DNA of 64,000 nucleotides from Spirosoma sp. KCTC 42546 (GTDB lineage Bacteria > Bacteroidota > Bacteroidia > Cytophagales > Spirosomataceae). The stretch covers positions 5,994,501-6,058,500 of the forward strand of contig NZ_CP041360.1 of assembly GCF_006965485.1 (NCBI RefSeq). The letters run 5' to 3'. The notes under the pieces were generated by a model. It saw only the letters and a program-made list of their open reading frames with translations. It had not been told where the DNA came from and did not search any database. The position numbers and the translations under genes are program-made. Below are positions 25,171 through 34,345 of this stretch, one piece after another. Numbering within the stretch: the first letter of the stretch is position 1; every line of letters starts with the position of its first letter.

Positions 25171-25543
25171 CCAGTTAGCGCAACTTGTGATACGTATTGG
25201 ACTGGGCATCAACATGCTTATGCACGGTTTGGTACGTATTCCTAACCTGAACGCCTTTGTCGCCAAAACGGGAGCCGGGTTTGCCAGTACCATCCTCCCC
25301 CCTATTTTGACTAAAGCCTTTCTCTATACCTTGCCATTTGTAGAATTGACTGTGGGTATTCTCATTCTGCTGGGTGGTCAGTTTAGTAAGTGGGGCTATT
25401 TGCTGGGCGGCTTAACGATTGGTGCCTTATTATTTGGCACAACGCTCAAAGAAGACTGGTCTGGTGCCGGAAATCAATTAATTTATGTGATTGCTTTTTA
25501 TCTCGCATTGAGAGGGTTAGATGAGTCAGGGCGTCGGCGCTAA
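25148..25543 (+). CDS. DoxX-family membrane protein
   Basis: 131 residues from ATG 25148 (a further ATG at 25160 is possible). About four membrane helices: LVIRIGLGINMLMHGLVRIP, TKAFLYTLPFVELTVGILIL, GYLLGGLTIGALLFGT and LIYVIAFYLALR. The pattern RIGLGxxMLMHGLxR near the start is typical of DoxX/SURF4-like proteins, a broad family linked to quinone or respiratory chemistry with unclear activity. Starts inside the preceding acidic gene. Confidence 0.75.
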   Translation: MKLKMTNSQLAQLVIRIGLGINMLMHGLVRIPNLNAFVAKTGAGFASTILPPILTKAFLYTLPFVELTVGILILLGGQFSKWGYLLGGLTIGALLFGTTLKEDWSGAGNQLIYVIAFYLALRGLDESGRRR

Positions 25544-25615
25544 CGATTTGATGATTGATTTTGCAACGGTTTGTTGGTCGCTTGGGTCAACAAAAGCAAA
25601 CCAATTCATATAATC

Positions 25616-26317
25616 ATGACAGTAAAATCAATTCTGCTCTTCGTCACAATCAGCTTTTCATTGATCGTTTCCTCCTGTAAAGAGGATATGACGCCAGTAC
25701 AATCCAACACTCTCTATCAATCAAACTTTCAACAAAACCAGGACGGCTGGACTGCCGACATTGCCGATTACAGTACGCAACAACAGGACATTCGCTTTGA
25801 ATCGGGATGGGCTGGCTTACCAAGCCCTCTGGATACTACCCGCAAGTCGATCCGGGTATCGAGCATGAATCGGAGCGACGATCTCTTTATGTTTCTGAAG
25901 AAAAAGCTCACAGGTCTTCAACCTAATACGGATTATAGACTTGTTTTCGACATCGAACTGGCATCGGCCTATGCTACAAATTCAATAGGTGTTGGCGGCT
26001 CGCCGGGTGGCAGTGTCTATCTGAAAGCGGGGGCCACGGCTACGGAACCAGCAAAAGTGCTGGACGATGATTTCTACACCATCAACCTCGACAAAGGGAA
26101 TCAGTCGACGGGCGGAAAAGATGCCGCTCTACTGGGCAACATCGGCGCGGGTGAAGATGTAACTGATTATAAGCTAATTACTCGCACCAACGCCGAAAAT
26201 CCGCTTACGGTTCGCTCAAACGCAGCAGGTGAACTCTGGCTTGTTGTTGGTACCGATTCAGGCTACGAAGGCCTTACAACGCTGTATTACAGCAACATAA
26301 AAGTGACAAAGAAGTAA
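25616..26317 (+). CDS. Lipoprotein of unknown function
   Basis: 233 residues from ATG 25616; an in-frame Met at 25571 gives a poor N-terminus. Signal MTVKSILLFVTISFSLIVSSC with the lipobox Cys. The mature part has beta-strand patterns (YQSNFQQNQDGWTADIADY, LFMFLKKKLTGLQPNTDYRL and LTTLYYSNIKVT), which look like a carbohydrate-binding-module-like jelly roll. No catalytic motif was found. A terminator hairpin at 26344-26371 ends it. Confidence 0.7.
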   Translation: MTVKSILLFVTISFSLIVSSCKEDMTPVQSNTLYQSNFQQNQDGWTADIADYSTQQQDIRFESGWAGLPSPLDTTRKSIRVSSMNRSDDLFMFLKKKLTGLQPNTDYRLVFDIELASAYATNSIGVGGSPGGSVYLKAGATATEPAKVLDDDFYTINLDKGNQSTGGKDAALLGNIGAGEDVTDYKLITRTNAENPLTVRSNAAGELWLVVGTDSGYEGLTTLYYSNIKVTKK

Positions 26318-26343
26318 GTAGCCCTACTTTCATCCATCTAACC

Positions 26344-26371
26344 AATGCCATCACCAGAAAGTGATGGCATT
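26344..26371. terminator. Hairpin terminator after the lipoprotein gene
   Basis: 11-bp stem AATGCCATCAC/GTGATGGCATT, six-base loop, then TTATGTTTT. 26 bp after the stop. Confidence 0.75.
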
Positions 26372-26608
26372 TATGTTTTACCAATCAGGTTAGTTAGCTA
26401 AACTCAGAAAGGTTGCTGAAATACCGAGAAGAAGTTCAATATTGATACGTCGTTGAGGAGATGCCATAACCAGATAGACTATACGTATTGAAATACCCGA
26501 AATAACGGAAAGTTTCCGATATTTGTCCAGCCTGCCCGGAACGTACCTATAGGGCAATTTGTTAAAAAAGCAGTGCATTGGTTCACTACCATGCAACTAA
26601 CCGAGACT

Positions 26609-28102
26609 ATGAGCAAGGACGTTGAAATTTTAGAGAGTATTACCAACGCCGAATATAAATACGGATTTGAGACGCTAATTGAGGCCGATGAGGCCCCTGT
26701 AGGCCTTGATGAGAGTACGATTCGCTTCATTTCTGCAAAAAAGAATGAACCCGACTGGTTGCTCGAAAATCGCCTGAAAGCCTTTCGGATGTGGCAGGAA
26801 ATGACGGAGCCGAAATGGCCTAATGTTTTCTATCCCAAAATTGATTATCAGGCCATTAAGTATTACTCGGCCCCGAAACAAAAAAAGACGCTTAACTCCC
26901 TCGACGAAATTGATCCCGAACTGCTCGATACGTTCAAGCGGTTAGGCATTTCGCTGAACGAACAGAAGCGGTTGGCAGGTGTAGTTGACGGACCCGATGA
27001 GGATTCAGCCCAATCGAATCGACCACGAGTAGCGGTTGATGCGGTCATGGATTCGGTATCGGTAGCAACTACGTTCAAAAAAGACCTTGCCGAACGCGGT
27101 ATCATTTTCTGTTCCATCACTGAGGCTGTTCATGAACACCCCGAACTGATCAAGAAATATCTTGGGTCGGTTGTTCCGGCTAAAGACAATTATTTTGCAG
27201 CCCTGAATGCGGCCGTCTTTACCGATGGTTCGTTCTGTTACATTCCAAAGGGAGTTCGTTGCCCCATGGAACTGTCGACCTATTTCCGCATCAACGCAGC
27301 CGGAACCGGCCAATTCGAGCGGACGCTAATCATTGCTGATGAAGGTTCGTACGTAAGCTACCTCGAAGGCTGTACCGCCCCCATGCGCGACGAAAATCAA
27401 CTTCACGCTGCGGTTGTTGAACTGATTGCGATGGGTAACGCCGAAATCAAATACTCGACGGTACAAAACTGGTATCCAGGCGATAAAGAAGGCAAGGGAG
27501 GTATTTATAACTTCGTGACCAAACGCGGTATCTGTGATGGTCCGAACGCCAAAATATCCTGGACGCAGGTGGAAACCGGGTCGGCCATTACCTGGAAATA
27601 CCCTTCGGTCATTCTGAAAGGCGACAATTCTATTGGTGAGTTCTATTCGGTTGCGGTAACGAACAACATGCAGCAAGCCGATACAGGCACCAAAATGATT
27701 CACATTGGCAAAAACACCAAAAGCCGGATCGTATCGAAAGGAATTTCGGCTGGAAAAAGCCAGAACTCCTACCGGGGTTTGGTGCAGGTGATGAAACGTG
27801 CCGAAAATGCCCGCAATTACTCCCAATGTGACTCGCTCTTACTAGGCGATAAATGCGGAGCCCACACATTCCCCTATCTGGAAGTAAACAACCCCTCGGC
27901 TACGGTCGAACACGAGGCTACGACCTCTAAAATCGGGGAAGACCAGTTGTTCTATTGCAACCAACGCGGTATCCCAACTGAACAGGCTGTAGCACTGATT
28001 ATCAATGGGTACGCCAAAGAAGTATTGAATCAACTTCCTATGGAATTCGCGGTAGAAGCTCAGAAACTGCTCGCAATTAGTCTGGAAGGAAGTGTTGGGT
28101 AA
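26609..28102 (+). CDS. sufB: Fe-S cluster assembly protein SufB
   Basis: 497 residues from [11 protein letters not shown] (26609), where relatives begin; upstream in-frame Met codons at 26591 and 26573 are possible. Family stretches seen are [101 protein letters not shown] and [19 protein letters not shown]. SufB is the scaffold of the SufBC2D complex. The partner genes sufC, sufD and sufS are not adjacent, which is unusual. A terminator follows the stop, so it appears to be transcribed alone. Confidence 0.93.
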   Translation: MSKDVEILESITNAEYKYGFETLIEADEAPVGLDESTIRFISAKKNEPDWLLENRLKAFRMWQEMTEPKWPNVFYPKIDYQAIKYYSAPKQKKTLNSLDEIDPELLDTFKRLGISLNEQKRLAGVVDGPDEDSAQSNRPRVAVDAVMDSVSVATTFKKDLAERGIIFCSITEAVHEHPELIKKYLGSVVPAKDNYFAALNAAVFTDGSFCYIPKGVRCPMELSTYFRINAAGTGQFERTLIIADEGSYVSYLEGCTAPMRDENQLHAAVVELIAMGNAEIKYSTVQNWYPGDKEGKGGIYNFVTKRGICDGPNAKISWTQVETGSAITWKYPSVILKGDNSIGEFYSVAVTNNMQQADTGTKMIHIGKNTKSRIVSKGISAGKSQNSYRGLVQVMKRAENARNYSQCDSLLLGDKCGAHTFPYLEVNNPSATVEHEATTSKIGEDQLFYCNQRGIPTEQAVALIINGYAKEVLNQLPMEFAVEAQKLLAISLEGSVG

Positions 28103-28130
28103 CTAGTTTATTAATTTTGTTTATATTGGA

Positions 28131-28159
28131 GCCTCTGTGAAAACACAGAGGCTTTTTTG
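28131..28159 (+). terminator. Rho-independent terminator after sufB
   Basis: 9-bp stem GCCTCTGTG/CACAGAGGC with loop AAAA, then six T. 28 bp after the stop. Confidence 0.85.
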
Positions 28160-28161
28160 TT

Positions 28162-28169
28162 ATATTTGA
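28162..28169 (+). promoter_or_regulatory. Candidate promoter (-7 element) for the small gene pair
   Basis: TATATTTG matches TAnnTTTG of Bacteroidetes. It lies 19 bp before the start of the 67-aa gene and just after the sufB terminator. A clear -33 TTG is not seen because the terminator stem occupies that place. Confidence 0.4.
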
Positions 28170-28188
28170 TTAGTCCCATCCGTACCTA

Positions 28189-28392
28189 ATGACCGAAGAT
28201 GAACATACAGACCTGCTAAGATTAAAAGCATTTCTGGAAAAAGCGTTGATCTCAGCAGAAGATGATCTGATACTTACTGACCCAAGGTTGTCAAAAAACG
28301 ACTATGATTTTTTGATTAAGAAAGCCAGAATGTATCGTAATAACTTAGATAAAGTAATTGAATTACTGAACGAATCTAACAGATTGACATGA
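28189..28392 (+). CDS. Hypothetical small protein, 67 aa
   Basis: No recognised family. Highly charged and helical (LLRLKAFLEKALISAEDDL, YDFLIKKARMYRNNLDKVI). It overlaps the next gene by 4 bp (ATGA at 28389), so the two are coupled. Two tiny coupled genes recall toxin-antitoxin layouts, but no such family is visible in either. Confidence 0.55.
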   Translation: MTEDEHTDLLRLKAFLEKALISAEDDLILTDPRLSKNDYDFLIKKARMYRNNLDKVIELLNESNRLT

Positions 28393-28637
28393 GCATGAAC
28401 ATAGTAGACGAATATCGGAACCGAATTCGCAAGGCTACTAACCTTGACGAGAAGAAAGCTATCGCAGCAGAACTTCATCTGTTGGCTGATACATTCGACA
28501 AAGTACAACGATCTAATTATGAACAAGCGATGCAGGAACTGCGTAGTGATATTGCCTTTCAGCTAGAAGTTATTGATCCGATTTCCCAACGTGCTGAAGC
28601 CATTCTGAGCCAATATTCATCCGTCGTAAAAGGGTAA
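28389..28637 (+). CDS. Hypothetical small protein, 82 aa
   Basis: No recognised family. Helical with an acidic and basic mix (VDEYRNRIRKATNLDEKKAI, then VQRSNYEQAMQELRSDIAF). Starts inside the stop of the preceding gene. No membrane or signal segment. Its role probably depends on the partner. Confidence 0.55.
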   Translation: MSMNIVDEYRNRIRKATNLDEKKAIAAELHLLADTFDKVQRSNYEQAMQELRSDIAFQLEVIDPISQRAEAILSQYSSVVKG

Positions 28638-28643
28638 TATAAA

Positions 28644-28765
28644 GTGTTTGATGTGACCCCTATACAAGCGGAAGCATTATTACAGAATCTTGTATTACGC
28701 AATGCACGTTTGAGTCTTGAACTAAAGTAGAACTTGAAATAAAGCTAGCCCAGAAGAACAGCTAG
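28644..28765 (+). pseudogene. Possible third small gene, broken by a one-base shift
   Basis: From GTG 28644 the frame gives VFDVTPIQAEALLQNLVLRN and ends at TAG 28730. Shifting one base at about 28725 lets it continue as VELEIKLAQKNS to TAG 28765, about 40 helical residues in all. The two parts match in character, so a one-base deletion is likely. Evidence is modest because of the short length. Confidence 0.35.
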
Positions 28766-28785
28766 TATCAGCTTGTCATACTATT

Positions 28786-30423
28786 CTATTTAATCAGCGG
28801 CTCAATTACGTTTCCCACGCTACCACTGGGTTCCAGAATCTTAAGCAGTGCCGATACAGTTGGCGCGGTATCGGCAACAACAGTACGGTTAAAGGTCTCG
28901 CCCGCTTTGACACCCCAGCCATAAAATAGCAAGGGAATATGGGTATCATACGCATAAGGCCCACCGTGACTGGCCGCAATAGAGCCCGCCATCCAGCCCG
29001 GTTCAATAACAAGCTGAATATCACCACTCCGTTTAGCGTGCGTACCGTTTTTATATAACGTCAGTTGGTAATCGTTCAAATTAGCCGTTCTTAACTCATG
29101 CAGGTTAAGAACATCTGCCACACCGTCCGTATTGAGAATGACACCACGAATAGCCAGATAGACGTCGTTTACCGAAATCTTTTTCGTTTGTAACAGCTCA
29201 TGATTGAGATAAAACTGGTAATTCTCCGAAGCCCGGATATAATCACCTTCGCCAAATTTCTCCCTAAGCGCAGTTTTCACCGCAGCATTAATTCCACCCA
29301 TATTGAGTCGACCGGCGGGCAGGTGGTGTTCCTTCAATAACTCCACTACATCCATTACACCGTGATCGGCAGTGATAAAAAACAGGTAGTTGCCTTTGCC
29401 AACCCAGGTATCTAATGTTGTCAGCATATCGGCCAGATCACGGTCAAGGCGCAGGTAAATATCCTCTTCCTCAACTGAAGTTGGGCCAAAAGCGTGGCCT
29501 ACATAATCGGGCGTTGAAAAACTGACCGCCAGGAAATCGGTAGCGGTTCCTTTCCCCATATTTTCGTTTTTGAGTGCTTCCAGTGCTATTTCCTTCGTCA
29601 AGGTATTGCCATGGGGCGTACTGGCTATAATCCCGAATGCATCCCCCGACCGACCGGCCAGATCATACGGGAAAACCGATTTTTTCGAACCTGCCAGCTT
29701 GAATTCATAGGCTTTATCATCGGCGGTACTTTCTGTGTATTGGTCAATGGGCAGCAGCGTCTGCCAGCCTAACTTCATGAGTTCAGAGGGCCGTTTTCGG
29801 TCGTTATACTCCTTTACCCACTGCGGTAGCTCAGGTCGGTAAAATGTACTGGTGATCCAGTTACCCGTTTTACCATCAAACCAATACGCCCCATTGGCCG
29901 TATGCCCAGCGGGCAAAATGGCACCGCGATCTTTGAACGCCACGCCAATCGTTTTCGATTGATAGTTAGTGCCAATCCGCAACTGGTCGGTAACCGTACT
30001 GACCATCAGGTTTCTCGGCGACATTTTTCCCGCTGCGGCATTCGTTGTCCCCACGGCCTGAACGGAACTATCGCCCACGCAATACACACCTGTGCCCTGC
30101 CGTTTATCATACCATTCATTACCAACAATGCCGTGAATAGCCGGCATTGAACCGGTATAAACGGAGGCATGACCCGCAGCCGTAACTGTCAGTGCGTAGT
30201 GGTAATGATGGTTTCGACAGTTAAATCCTTCGCGCAATAAACGCTTAAATCCTCCTTCTGAATATTTATTGTAATAGCGATACCAGTAATCATAACGCAT
30301 CTGATCCACGACCACACCAACCACCAGTTTTGGCCGGGCTAACGGTTGGACAGTCGTTGTTTTGTTCGTTTGAGCGAAAAGGGAGGATGTGACCAGCAGC
30401 AAAAAAAGCGAAAGACGGAACAT
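28786..30423 (-). CDS. PafA-type alkaline phosphatase (phosphodiesterase/phosphatase superfamily)
   Basis: 545 residues with signal peptide MFRLSLFLLLVTSSLFAQ. The catalytic set of the PafA subgroup is present: D40 (VVVDQMRYDY), nucleophile Thr81 in TVTAAGHASVYTG, N102 in VGNEWYD, and K164 and R166 in FKDRGAILPAGH; further ligands fall in TPDYVGHAFG and FITADHGV. It releases phosphate from monoesters in the periplasm and, in characterised PafA, is not repressed by phosphate. Substitution of the nucleophile by Thr, not Ser, fits. Monocistronic. The remnant of a TonB receptor lies upstream. Confidence 0.9.
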   Translation of the reverse strand: MFRLSLFLLLVTSSLFAQTNKTTTVQPLARPKLVVGVVVDQMRYDYWYRYYNKYSEGGFKRLLREGFNCRNHHYHYALTVTAAGHASVYTGSMPAIHGIVGNEWYDKRQGTGVYCVGDSSVQAVGTTNAAAGKMSPRNLMVSTVTDQLRIGTNYQSKTIGVAFKDRGAILPAGHTANGAYWFDGKTGNWITSTFYRPELPQWVKEYNDRKRPSELMKLGWQTLLPIDQYTESTADDKAYEFKLAGSKKSVFPYDLAGRSGDAFGIIASTPHGNTLTKEIALEALKNENMGKGTATDFLAVSFSTPDYVGHAFGPTSVEEEDIYLRLDRDLADMLTTLDTWVGKGNYLFFITADHGVMDVVELLKEHHLPAGRLNMGGINAAVKTALREKFGEGDYIRASENYQFYLNHELLQTKKISVNDVYLAIRGVILNTDGVADVLNLHELRTANLNDYQLTLYKNGTHAKRSGDIQLVIEPGWMAGSIAASHGGPYAYDTHIPLLFYGWGVKAGETFNRTVVADTAPTVSALLKILEPSGSVGNVIEPLIK

Positions 30424-30534
30424 AGTCTAGATAAATTGGGAGAATAGGAAATTGAATAGAGAACACAAAGGAACTAGTCAATTCTGGAAAAATTCTGCAT
30501 TCTTCGGGCCGTAGCGACGGCCCACTTTCTGTTT

Positions 30535-30795
30535 TTAAAACGAATACGTGACCGATGCCCAGAAGCTTCCTGGCAGAATGATACAGCCAATTTGCCAGGA
30601 ACCTCTCTCGAAATTGCCGTTTTGCAGGAACTGATCGCCACGAACGTTGCCTTCCGTTACCCCCCGACTATTGAGCAGATTGTCGCCCCAAATACGTAAA
30701 CCAATTGATTTGCTCAGCCGATAGTCGACGCCAATGGATAGTTCGTCATACCCCCTAATTGATACACATAACTCGGCGAACTCCACCGCTTCCAC
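30535..30795 (-). pseudogene. C-terminal remnant of a TonB-dependent outer-membrane receptor
   Basis: The frame ends with strands GVDYRLSKSIGLRIWGDNLLN and SFWASVTYSF, a terminal Phe typical of beta-barrel receptors. Upstream, a shift in the poly-G run at about 30760 restores a further piece (IYPWKRWSSPSYVYQLGG); beyond that stops appear in all frames. About 85 residues remain of a protein that should have 700-1000. A GC-rich hairpin at 30506-30523 follows its stop. No start exists, so it is a dead fragment. Confidence 0.65.
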
Positions 30796-30991
30796 GGGTA
30801 AATTTCACTTTGCCCGACAATTTATCTGTACAACATGTGGGCCTCTTACGACCGATGCCATCCTGAGACTCTACAGAATCCAGAGAATCTGGTTTAGTAT
30901 CGCCCGCAAGTTGATCACCCCAGCCTCATGATCGCATAGTTAAAAACAGCCAGAGTGGCCCTTTTATCAAAAAAAATCTGAATTTTACCGC

Positions 30992-31846
30992 ATGAAACTT
31001 TTCCGCTTCGGCTTGCCCGACCACGAACACCCCGGCGTAGTACTGCCCACCGGCCAACATATTGACGTAACCCACTTTGGTGAAGATTACGACGAATCTT
31101 TTTTTGCCAGCAATGGTCCCGAACGCCTGACGCATTGGCTTACGGCTCACGCACACACGTGTCCCGAAGTTTCGGCTGATGAGCGCTTCGGACCCTGTGT
31201 CAAGCGGCCATCTAAAATTGTATGTGTTGGCCTGAACTATGCCAAACATGCGGCAGAAACCAACGCTCCCGTTCCAGCCGAGCCGATTCTGTTCTTCAAA
31301 TCGACCAGCGCGATTGTTGGCCCGAATGACAACGTCGTGATTCCCAAGCGCTCTGAAAAAACTGACTGGGAGGTAGAGTTAGCTATCGTTATTGGCAAGA
31401 AGGCCAGTTATGTTGAGCTGGACGATGCTTTTGATTACATAGCCGGTTACGCACTGCACAACGATTATAGTGAGCGGGCGTGGCAATTAGAGCGCGGTGG
31501 TCAATGGGTGAAAGGCAAAAGCGCTGATACGTATGCGCCCCTGGGCCCTTATCTGGTCACGAAAGACGAAGTAGCCAACCCTAACGCCCTCAATCTGTGG
31601 CTAAACATCAACGGTGAGCAATTGCAAAATTCCAATACCGACGACATGATTTTCAACGTCCCAACGCTGGTTAGCTACATCAGTCAGTTTATGACGCTGT
31701 TACCTGGCGATGTAATTTCCACCGGCACCCCAGCTGGCGTAGGAATGGGGCTGAAACCCCAGCGCTTCCTCAAACCCGGCGATGTAGTCGAATTAGGCAT
31801 TGAAGGATTAGGTGAGCAGAAACAGACAGCGGTCGCATTTACTTAA
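30992..31846 (+). CDS. Fumarylacetoacetate hydrolase-family enzyme
   Basis: 284 residues. N-terminal about 70 residues, then the FAH fold with VCVGLNYAKHAAETN, the metal-binding DWEVELAIVIGK and HNDYSERAWQLERGGQWVKGKSADT, and VISTGTPAGVGMG at the end. This is the pattern of 2,4-diketo-3-deoxy-acid hydrolases and acylpyruvases, which cleave a C-C bond between two keto groups. The next gene is a lactonase-type amidohydrolase; together they fit non-phosphorylative L-fucose (or similar sugar acid) breakdown giving pyruvate and lactate. Dehydrogenase and dehydratase steps are not seen here. Confidence 0.88.
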   Translation: MKLFRFGLPDHEHPGVVLPTGQHIDVTHFGEDYDESFFASNGPERLTHWLTAHAHTCPEVSADERFGPCVKRPSKIVCVGLNYAKHAAETNAPVPAEPILFFKSTSAIVGPNDNVVIPKRSEKTDWEVELAIVIGKKASYVELDDAFDYIAGYALHNDYSERAWQLERGGQWVKGKSADTYAPLGPYLVTKDEVANPNALNLWLNINGEQLQNSNTDDMIFNVPTLVSYISQFMTLLPGDVISTGTPAGVGMGLKPQRFLKPGDVVELGIEGLGEQKQTAVAFT

Positions 31847-31925
31847 TGGATAATGAATAATGTAAAATGCATAATGAGGCTATATCCATAATTCATTATG
31901 CATTTTACATTATTCATTATCCATT
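31845..31925. repeat. 33-bp perfect palindrome of ATAATG words
   Basis: Arms 31845-31877 and 31893-31925 are perfectly complementary. The arm begins inside the stop codon region of the FAH gene. AT-rich words (GGATAATGAATAATG) recur in the palindrome at 43256-43391, so the two may share origin. Confidence 0.9.
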
Positions 31926-31938
31926 CTACATTAACGTT

Positions 31939-32772
31939 ATGACCATCGACTCACACCAACATTTCTGGTATTTCGATCCCGTTCGGGATAGCTGGATTAC
32001 GGATGATATGGCCATCATTCAGCGCGATTTCTTACCCGCCGATTTAGAGCCGGTTCTGACGCAGAATGGCATCGATGGGTGCGTGGCCGTTCAGGCGTCG
32101 CAATCGGAGGAAGAAACGCTGTTTCTGGTCAAAATGGCCCAGAATTATGACATCGTGAAAGGGGTGGTTGGCTGGGTAGATTTGCAGTCCGAGCAGTTGG
32201 CAGATCGGCTGGAGTTGTTTTCGCAATACAAGGAAATCAAGGGCTATAGACACGTAGCGCAGGCTGAGCCCGACGACTTTCTGGCTCGGCCGGCGGTTAT
32301 CGACGGCATTCGGCAACTGGCCCATTTTGGTCTGACGTACGACATCCTGATTTACCCCAGCCAACTGAAAGCTGCCCTGCATCTGGTACGGGCTGTCCCT
32401 GAAGTCAACTTTGTAATTGACCACCTGGCAAAACCATATATCAAGAAACAGGAGATCAGTCGGTGGTCGAATTTCATGACCGAGCTAGCAAAAAACAAGA
32501 ACGTTTCGTGTAAACTATCCGGCATGGTAACCGAAGCCGATTGGCACAATTGGAGCAAACGCGACTTCTTTCCTTACCTGGATGTAGCGTTCGAGCACTT
32601 TGGCCCCGACCGGCTCCTGTTTGGCTCCGATTGGCCGGTTTGCTTAGTTGCAGCCAACTATACGCAGGTTAAAACACTGGTGGAAGACTACGTTGATCCT
32701 TGGGGAGCAGAAGCCCGCGCAAAAGTCTTCGGCGAAAATGCGGTGGCGTTTTATAAGCTGACTGACTCATGA
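31939..32772 (+). CDS. Amidohydrolase, probable L-fuconolactonase-like
   Basis: 277 residues from ATG 31939, where MTIDSHQHFWYFDPV begins the fold. A longer frame from 31867 reads through the palindrome and is rejected. Metal and active-site motifs: DSHQHFW, VIDHLAKP, KLSGMVTEADW and the final LLFGSDWPVC. This matches COG3618 lactonases that open L-fuconolactone or related sugar lactones. It pairs with the preceding FAH-family hydrolase, and a carbohydrate kinase follows. Exact sugar not fixed by sequence. Confidence 0.88.
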   Translation: MTIDSHQHFWYFDPVRDSWITDDMAIIQRDFLPADLEPVLTQNGIDGCVAVQASQSEEETLFLVKMAQNYDIVKGVVGWVDLQSEQLADRLELFSQYKEIKGYRHVAQAEPDDFLARPAVIDGIRQLAHFGLTYDILIYPSQLKAALHLVRAVPEVNFVIDHLAKPYIKKQEISRWSNFMTELAKNKNVSCKLSGMVTEADWHNWSKRDFFPYLDVAFEHFGPDRLLFGSDWPVCLVAANYTQVKTLVEDYVDPWGAEARAKVFGENAVAFYKLTDS

Positions 32773-32786
32773 ACAGTTATTACACA

Positions 32787-32844
32787 GAGAGTGATAGAGA
32801 TACATGGAGAACAAAGAAAAACTCGGTGTATCTCTATCACTCTC
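32787..32844. repeat. 18-bp perfect palindrome before the kinase gene
   Basis: Arms 32787-32804 and 32827-32844 match perfectly (GAGAGTGATAGAG words). Outer ACACAGA and TCTGTGT words extend it with a gap. Its words resemble those of the palindrome at 49959-50051. Confidence 0.85.
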
Positions 32845-32881
32845 CGTGCGTCTCTGTGTTTCATTTTTTTATCTCCTACTT

Positions 32882-34345
32882 ATGAATTGCTTTGTTGGCG
32901 TTGACGTCGGCACAACCAACGTAAAAGCCCTGGCGATGCCGTCGGATTTGAGTCAGATTCTGGCCCATGCATCCGCTCCGCTTACCACACTCAACCCCGA
33001 AGCGGGTTATGCTGAACAGGACCCCGCCGAAATCTGGTCGGCTTTTGTTCAGGTCATTTCGGAAGTAAGTCGCGAAGTAGCCCAAAGCGGCAATGTGATC
33101 ACGCACGTTGCCTTTTGTACGGCCATGCACAGCCTCTTGCCAATTGATGGGAATGGCAACCCGCTTGGCAATGCCATTCTCTGGTCCGACAACCGAGCCG
33201 AAGCGCAGGCAAACGAACTCCGAACCACGCAGGCCGATCTGGGAAAAACCATTCATGAAGAAACGGGCACACCCATCCACCCCATGATTCCGCTTTGCAA
33301 GCTGGCCTGGCTACGTGAACATGATCCACGTCTATTGCGCCGTACAGCTCATTTCGGTTCAATCAAAGAGTTTTTATGGCAGAAACTAACGGGTGAGTTT
33401 GAGATTGATTTTTCAATTGCAACCGCTACGGGTTTGTTCAACGAAAGCAAGCGTCACTGGAGCAAGCGCGCCATGGATTACGCGGGTGTACGGGTCGACC
33501 AGCTATCGACGCCCGTTCCCACAACCTACCAGCGCACCTACCAGCGCAGACCCGAAACAGCCGGAACCGGATTGCCAACGGGAGTTTCCCTCCTGATTGG
33601 TGCCTCCGATGGCTGTCTGGCTAATCTGGGCGCCGGGGCCATCAAACGGGGCACCGCTACGCTGACCATCGGCACAAGCGGAGCCATTCGGCAAACGGTT
33701 CGTAAACCGCTACGAGATCCGCAGGGGCGCTTATTCTGTTATTATCTGGATGAAGGGTATTATGCGGTTGGCGGCCCTACCAATAATGGGGGTAATGTAT
33801 TGGAGTGGGTTTCCGAAAAATTAACCCAACAGGATACTAAAACCGTTCTGGAGGAAGCCGCCACCATTGTGCCCGGCTCGGATGGTCTCTTATTCCTCCC
33901 CTACCTGCAAGGCGAACGGGCACCTTTATGGGATGCCTCCGTACGTGGTGCCTACCTGCACGTTGATTGGCAGCATACGCGAGCGCATTTTATACGTGCT
34001 GCGCTGGAAGGTGTCTTATTTAATCTGCTCAGCATTAACGAGCTTCTGAAGGAGTACACAGGCCCTGCGCGGGTTATTCATGCCAACGGAGGCTTTGCCC
34101 AATCTACGCTCTGGGTGCAGATGCTAGCCGATATGGCGGGTGTTCCAGTGCGGCTCAACGCCAGTAACGAAAGTGGTTCAATGGGTGCGATCTTGTTGAC
34201 CATGAAAGCCATTGGCATCGTAAAAACGCTGGACGAAGCCGCCGAACGAGTTGCTTTTGGCGAAACGTTTGAACCGGACTTAACCCGTCATAAAACGTAT
34301 CGCGATGAGTTTAGAAAGTGGCAGGATGCCCTGACGCGGCTATGA
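32882..34345 (+). CDS. FGGY-family carbohydrate kinase, gluconokinase-like
   Basis: 487 residues from ATG 32882; the frame open from 32804 reads through the palindrome. ATP-binding phosphate loop CFVGVDVGTTNVKALAM, AILWSDNRAEAQA and TGTPIHPMIPLCKLAW near 130, GTATLTIGTSGA in the second domain, GGPTNNGGNVLEW and VIHANGGFAQSTLW near the end. Closest in pattern to gluconate kinases of the FGGY family, which phosphorylate sugar acids or polyols. It adjoins sugar-acid lactonase genes. Ends overlapping the convergent GNAT gene by 6 bp. Confidence 0.88.
   Translation: MNCFVGVDVGTTNVKALAMPSDLSQILAHASAPLTTLNPEAGYAEQDPAEIWSAFVQVISEVSREVAQSGNVITHVAFCTAMHSLLPIDGNGNPLGNAILWSDNRAEAQANELRTTQADLGKTIHEETGTPIHPMIPLCKLAWLREHDPRLLRRTAHFGSIKEFLWQKLTGEFEIDFSIATATGLFNESKRHWSKRAMDYAGVRVDQLSTPVPTTYQRTYQRRPETAGTGLPTGVSLLIGASDGCLANLGAGAIKRGTATLTIGTSGAIRQTVRKPLRDPQGRLFCYYLDEGYYAVGGPTNNGGNVLEWVSEKLTQQDTKTVLEEAATIVPGSDGLLFLPYLQGERAPLWDASVRGAYLHVDWQHTRAHFIRAALEGVLFNLLSINELLKEYTGPARVIHANGGFAQSTLWVQMLADMAGVPVRLNASNESGSMGAILLTMKAIGIVKTLDEAAERVAFGETFEPDLTRHKTYRDEFRKWQDALTRL

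Noticed and set aside
30734..30931. 65-residue plus-strand frame over the TonB-receptor remnant
   Set aside because: No protein-like features; antisense of a decayed gene.
32804..32881. N-terminal extension of the FGGY kinase
   Set aside because: Read through a palindrome; MNCFVGVDVGTT is the expected start.
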